Assembly (NCBI GenBank): GCA_900104855.1
Contig: FNSS01000001.1
Span: 7,635,001 to 7,699,000, forward strand
DNA: 64,000 bases
Direction of reading: 5' to 3'
Source: Rhizobiales bacterium GAS188
GTDB taxonomy: Bacteria; Pseudomonadota; Alphaproteobacteria; Rhizobiales; Beijerinckiaceae
In this document: positions 61,030-64,000 of the stretch, piece after piece
How the letters are laid out: each line of letters begins with the position of its first letter
Position numbering within the stretch: position 1 is the first letter of the stretch
Made by a program: the position numbers and the translations under genes
The notes under the pieces: model-generated
Told to the model about the DNA's origin: nothing
Databases searched by the model: none
Seen by the model: only the letters and a program-made list of their open reading frames with translations

Positions 61030-62001
61030 TCAAGGAAGACCAAAAAGCCGTCGCGCATTTTCGCGGCCGATCTTCAGTCGGTCGTTGTCGCTGATCTCGC
61101 AATTGTCGAACCAGCGGGAGGCGTCTTCGAAACTTTCGAATGGATAGTCGACGGCGTACAAAATTCGGTCGCTACCAACTTCCAGCATCGTTGAGAGGAG
61201 AGAGGGTGTTCTGAAGTTCCCGCTGGTCGTCACATACACGTTCTCGCGAAAATACTCTCCGAGAGCGCGCTTGCACGGAATGCCACGTGGCGCCTTTCGG
61301 ACGATGTTATCTATTCGCCAAATGTTGAACGGAATGCATTCGCCCAGATGGCCGAGTATCATCTGCAAATTCGGATTTCGATCGAACAGACCCGACGACA
61401 TCAGACGCAGCGCGTGGGTGCTGGTCTCCATCGTAAAGGCCCAAGTGGCGGCGGTCAGCCAGGGGAAACCATCGAATATGGGCTCGCGGGAGGGCAGCGG
61501 ATCCCGCGGATGCATGTAGAATGGTTTGCCGAGCGCATTTGCGCTCGTCCAGAAATCAGCGAATTGCGGCGCATCATAGTATAGGACAGTTTCGGCATCG
61601 CCGGCTTGCGAGAAGCCGTTGACCATGAAACCGTGAAATCCGAGCGTCTTGATGCAGCGCTCCAGCTCGAGCGCCGCAGCGTCCGGGTCCTGCATCGGCA
61701 AGGCCGCGAACCCACCGAAGCGTGAAGGATGGCGCGAGATATGGTCAGCAAGAACGTCATTGGCACGACGCGCGACATCAATGGCCGCATTGACTTCCGG
61801 AATGCCCTGGATGCCGGGCGAGTTGAGCGATAGGATTGCGAACGCTGTGCCCCCTTCATCCATTCGCTCCAGCCTCTGTTGCTCAATATCGAGGAGATTG
61901 GATTTAAGTCTCTCCCAAACCACAGGCTGCGAATAGATCTTCGATTGATCGATCGTAAGGTCGATCGCGAAATGCTCTTCCAACGCAATTTTGTTCTTCA
62001 A
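61030..62001 (-). CDS. Amidohydrolase-family decarboxylase, gamma-resorcylate decarboxylase-like
   Basis: A 323-residue enzyme of the amidohydrolase_2 family. The opening KNKIALEEHF has the Glu-x-His metal pair. A later His in YMHPRDPLPSREPIFDGFPW and the Asp in DRILYAVDYPFESFEDAS complete the pattern of gamma-resorcylate and related hydroxybenzoate decarboxylases. MILGHLGECIPFNIWRIDN is the conserved segment between them. I chose the TTG at 62001. GGAG lies eight bases before it and the length matches the family (about 327). A GTG at 62058 gives an unusual 19-residue extension. The product may be resorcinol or a phenol for the linked monooxygenases. Confidence 0.88.
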   Translation of the reverse strand: MKNKIALEEHFAIDLTIDQSKIYSQPVVWERLKSNLLDIEQQRLERMDEGGTAFAILSLNSPGIQGIPEVNAAIDVARRANDVLADHISRHPSRFGGFAALPMQDPDAAALELERCIKTLGFHGFMVNGFSQAGDAETVLYYDAPQFADFWTSANALGKPFYMHPRDPLPSREPIFDGFPWLTAATWAFTMETSTHALRLMSSGLFDRNPNLQMILGHLGECIPFNIWRIDNIVRKAPRGIPCKRALGEYFRENVYVTTSGNFRTPSLLSTMLEVGSDRILYAVDYPFESFEDASRWFDNCEISDNDRLKIGRENARRLFGLP

Positions 62002-62555
62002 GCTTGCTACTCCGGTGAGATGACGTGGTTCGTTAGATTCCGCAAGGTCAATGTGCACCCGTTGCCCGCGCCGGCTTGCCTGAATGGGTCCCGCGAGATG
62101 GGGGCGGCTTCCACAGTGTAGAGCGAGCCTAGAGTGATCCCAGCGGCGGGACTGGGCTTGATCACGATCAGCGCGTTTGGAATTAGATTTGTGATCCGAG
62201 GTCTAAAGCCTCGGATCTCTTCGCCGATATGAGATCGGCCGAGTTTCCCGATCTTGATTTCCAGAACTGTCCTATTCCGGAGTAGCCGTCTTCCGGGCTG
62301 TCGGCCTGCTCGAACTCGCCTGCGTCCAAATCGTGCCGTTTCTGATCAATGCAGGGCGATACCGTTGGTGCACACTCGCCACGTGAGGCCAAGGCGACAC
62401 AGACCCCTTACGCCACAGTAATAGCGGTTACTGCTACAGATATTCGGACGCCGATGAAACGCTGCATTGGACGGCTGAAGAAGGTGCGGTGCGGGTTGCG
62501 GCTGCGGAGCGAGTGTAAGCCAACGGCGCCGCGTCGAAATGCGAGATGTGGTTGA
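62002..62555. other. Intergenic region with a palindromic repeat
   Basis: About 550 bp between the divergent decarboxylase and monooxygenase genes. It holds the repeat at 62134-62217 (listed) and otherwise no gene that I can support. Confidence 0.5.
62134..62217. repeat. Rhizobial-type palindromic intergenic repeat
   Basis: GTGATC-CCAG pairs with CTGG...GATCAC at 62134-62165. GATCCGAGG pairs with CCTCGGATC around TCTAAAG at 62193-62217. The segment between reads ATCAGCGCGTTTGGAATTAG, a sequence I associate with a common Rhizobiales repeat. Confidence 0.65.
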
Positions 62556-64000
62556 ATGGATACTCAAGTCGTCATCATCGGTGCCGGACCGGTCGGACTG
62601 ACATTGGCCGTCGACCTTGGGCTCCGCGGCGTGCGTTGCGTCCTCGTCGAGAAGAAGACCGAGCCGCAGTTTCTGCCAAAGATGGAGCGCTGCAATGCGC
62701 GAACAATGGAGATGTTCCGCCGCATAGGCTTAGCCGACGAGCTTCGTGCTGCGGGGCTGACGGCCGACTCGGTGATGGATGTCTACGTCATCCTGACGAT
62801 GACGCGAGCGCCGTTGCTGCATCTGAAATACCCCTCGGTCGACATGGCAAGGGAGCAAATACGGCAAGTCAACGACGGTTCCACGCCACTCGAGCCTTAC
62901 CAACTCATTTCCCAGTATACTTTAGAACCTGTTCTCAAGCGCGTTGCGGAACGAATTCCGACGGTAACTGTTCGCTATGGCACCGAACTCATAGAGTTCG
63001 AGGAGGATGGACCAGGTATTGTGGCGACCGTCCGATCGTCGGACGGCAGGTCTGAAAGGATCAGGGCCGACTATCTTGTCGGCTGCGATGGTGGCGCCAG
63101 CTTGGTGAGGAAGCAACTTGGCATACGACTCAGAGGCGAAGCCAACTTGGCTAAATTTCGTCAGGGACTTTATCGTTGCGATGAGCTTTATGATCGTATC
63201 CCACTGGGTGAAGGGCCTGGGCGAGGTCGGCACTATCTGGTTGCGGATGAATGGGCGACTTTTCTGATCATGCAGGACTCCAAGCGGCATTGGACGCTCC
63301 ACGCCGCGGTAGAGTCAGACGAGGAAATGAAACTGCGCTTCGAGCAAACCGTTGGGACACCCGTCCGCTACGAGATGCTCTATTGCGGTGAATGGCGTCA
63401 GAACCTTCTCTTGGCCGATCGTTATCGATCGGGGCGTGTGTTTCTCGCCGGCGACGCCGTGCACCTCGTCATTCCCGCCGGAGGGCTCGGCATGAACACC
63501 GGCGTTGGTGATGCGTTCGACCTCTCATGGAAGCTCGCAGCTACCCTCCAAGGATGGGGCGGCCCGGCATTGCTGGAATCATATGAGATCGAGCGGCGCC
63601 AAGTCGGCGAGCGGAACATCGGGGCTTCTCGCTACGCCACGCTCGGGTACCGCAAATGGCGCTCGCAATGGCGTCCGGAAATCGCTGACAACACGGCGAC
63701 GGGCCAGGCGGTCCGCGACAGGCTTGCCGAGGTTGCTGCCGTCGAACAGCGCAAGGTCAACGAGATGATCGGGGCTGAGCTCGGATATCGCTATGTCGAC
63801 TCGCCCATAGTCGACAATATTCCGGGCGGCCCCGAGCACTTGTTCCGCGACTACCGACCGACCAGTTGGCCGGGGGCAAGGTTGCCGCATGTTTGGCTCG
63901 ATGATGGTACGCCGATCCAGGATCGGATATCGAACACCGGTTACACGCTGCTCTGCCTCAACGACCGCCATGAAACCGCTGGCCTGCAGAACGCGTTTCG
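62556..64000 (+). CDS. FAD-dependent aromatic monooxygenase (PheA/MhpA-like), partial at the window end
   Basis: 481 codons are open from the ATG at 62556 to the end of the window. The FAD motif is QVVIIGAGPVGLTLAVDLGL, the middle motif ADYLVGCDGGASLVRKQLGI, and the second FAD motif VFLAGDAVHLVIPAGGLGMN. TGVGDAFDLSWKLAATLQGW is characteristic of the phenol hydroxylase/MhpA-type group. The C-terminal thioredoxin-like domain begins near the end. The protein is likely about 530-550 residues in full. It is divergent from the resorcylate-decarboxylase-like gene. A ring hydroxylation downstream of the decarboxylation is plausible. No strong ribosome-binding site is visible. Confidence 0.9.
   Translation, partial: MDTQVVIIGAGPVGLTLAVDLGLRGVRCVLVEKKTEPQFLPKMERCNARTMEMFRRIGLADELRAAGLTADSVMDVYVILTMTRAPLLHLKYPSVDMAREQIRQVNDGSTPLEPYQLISQYTLEPVLKRVAERIPTVTVRYGTELIEFEEDGPGIVATVRSSDGRSERIRADYLVGCDGGASLVRKQLGIRLRGEANLAKFRQGLYRCDELYDRIPLGEGPGRGRHYLVADEWATFLIMQDSKRHWTLHAAVESDEEMKLRFEQTVGTPVRYEMLYCGEWRQNLLLADRYRSGRVFLAGDAVHLVIPAGGLGMNTGVGDAFDLSWKLAATLQGWGGPALLESYEIERRQVGERNIGASRYATLGYRKWRSQWRPEIADNTATGQAVRDRLAEVAAVEQRKVNEMIGAELGYRYVDSPIVDNIPGGPEHLFRDYRPTSWPGARLPHVWLDDGTPIQDRISNTGYTLLCLNDRHETAGLQNAF

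Noticed and set aside
1-64000. CRISPR arrays, rRNA, riboswitches
   Set aside because: No regularly spaced direct repeats, no rRNA-like sequence and no recognisable riboswitch core were seen.

Overview
The window looks like chromosome from a GC-rich alphaproteobacterium, most likely a Rhizobiales (Hyphomicrobiales) soil organism. The evidence is the gene content (phenylacetyl-CoA, acyl-CoA and aromatic catabolism, Iso-type molybdenum hydroxylases, cyanide-insensitive-type cytochrome bd) and mosaic palindromic intergenic repeats of the rhizobial kind at about 58171-58273 and 62134-62217. I cannot assign genus or species. No rRNA, tRNA or CRISPR array was seen.

Layout. 1-9800: phenylacetate catabolism. 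A livF tail remnant is followed by paaG (frameshifted), paaK and a TetR regulator of PaaR type on the plus strand. On the minus strand lie paaZ and a PaaA/PaaC-like protein. Between them is an SDR / SnoaL-like / MFS / TetR group with a pair of matching TetR operators. 9822-14648: an accessory island with a small ORF, a DUF7002-like protein, a MazG-like pyrophosphohydrolase fused to a CHAT caspase-like protease, an HNH-like protein, and a large serine recombinase that has lost its catalytic N-terminus at a junction with a truncated SDR gene. 14649-15860: a graveyard of gene fragments (SDR, IS6-type transposase, a small-protein tail, an IclR tail).

15900-23300: a GlpK/GlpB/GlpA-like operon, a class I glutamine amidotransferase fused in frame to the tail of an amino-acid ABC ATPase, an orphan amino-acid binding protein, and an XRE-cupin regulator. 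The ABC permease genes between binding protein and ATPase tail appear deleted. 23600-30300: a small membrane-anchored protein, a HlyD / double ABC-2 permease / HlyD operon and NDH-2. 30322-35795: an acyl-CoA catabolic operon (acyl-CoA dehydrogenase, enoyl-CoA hydratase, CoA-transferase, YWTD beta-propeller, 3-hydroxyacyl-CoA dehydrogenase).

36176-42991: an operon reading cydA-cydB-poxB-alsD-alsS, which couples pyruvate oxidation to a quinol oxidase and diverts pyruvate to acetoin. The acetolactate decarboxylase carries an extra N-terminal ribbon-helix-helix-like segment. A divergent MalT/LAL-type LuxR regulator (43477-46245) follows. Three matching palindromes with a CCC(C)CGANNGGGG core lie upstream of the regulator, of cydA and of the acyl-CoA operon, which suggests one regulon.

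46666-53015: an AraC regulator, then an IclR regulator divergent from a VOC / LLM monooxygenase / flavin reductase / hydrolase / enoyl-CoA hydratase operon, with two palindromic operators between them. 53128-58172: LysR, pirin, DoxX and an IorAB-like molybdenum hydroxylase. 58388-64000: an MFS transporter, a salicylate-hydroxylase-like monooxygenase, a gamma-resorcylate-decarboxylase-like amidohydrolase, and a phenol-hydroxylase-like monooxygenase that runs off the window end. The most novel-looking element is the MazG-CHAT fusion with its DUF7002-like partner, a candidate anti-phage or abortive-infection module.
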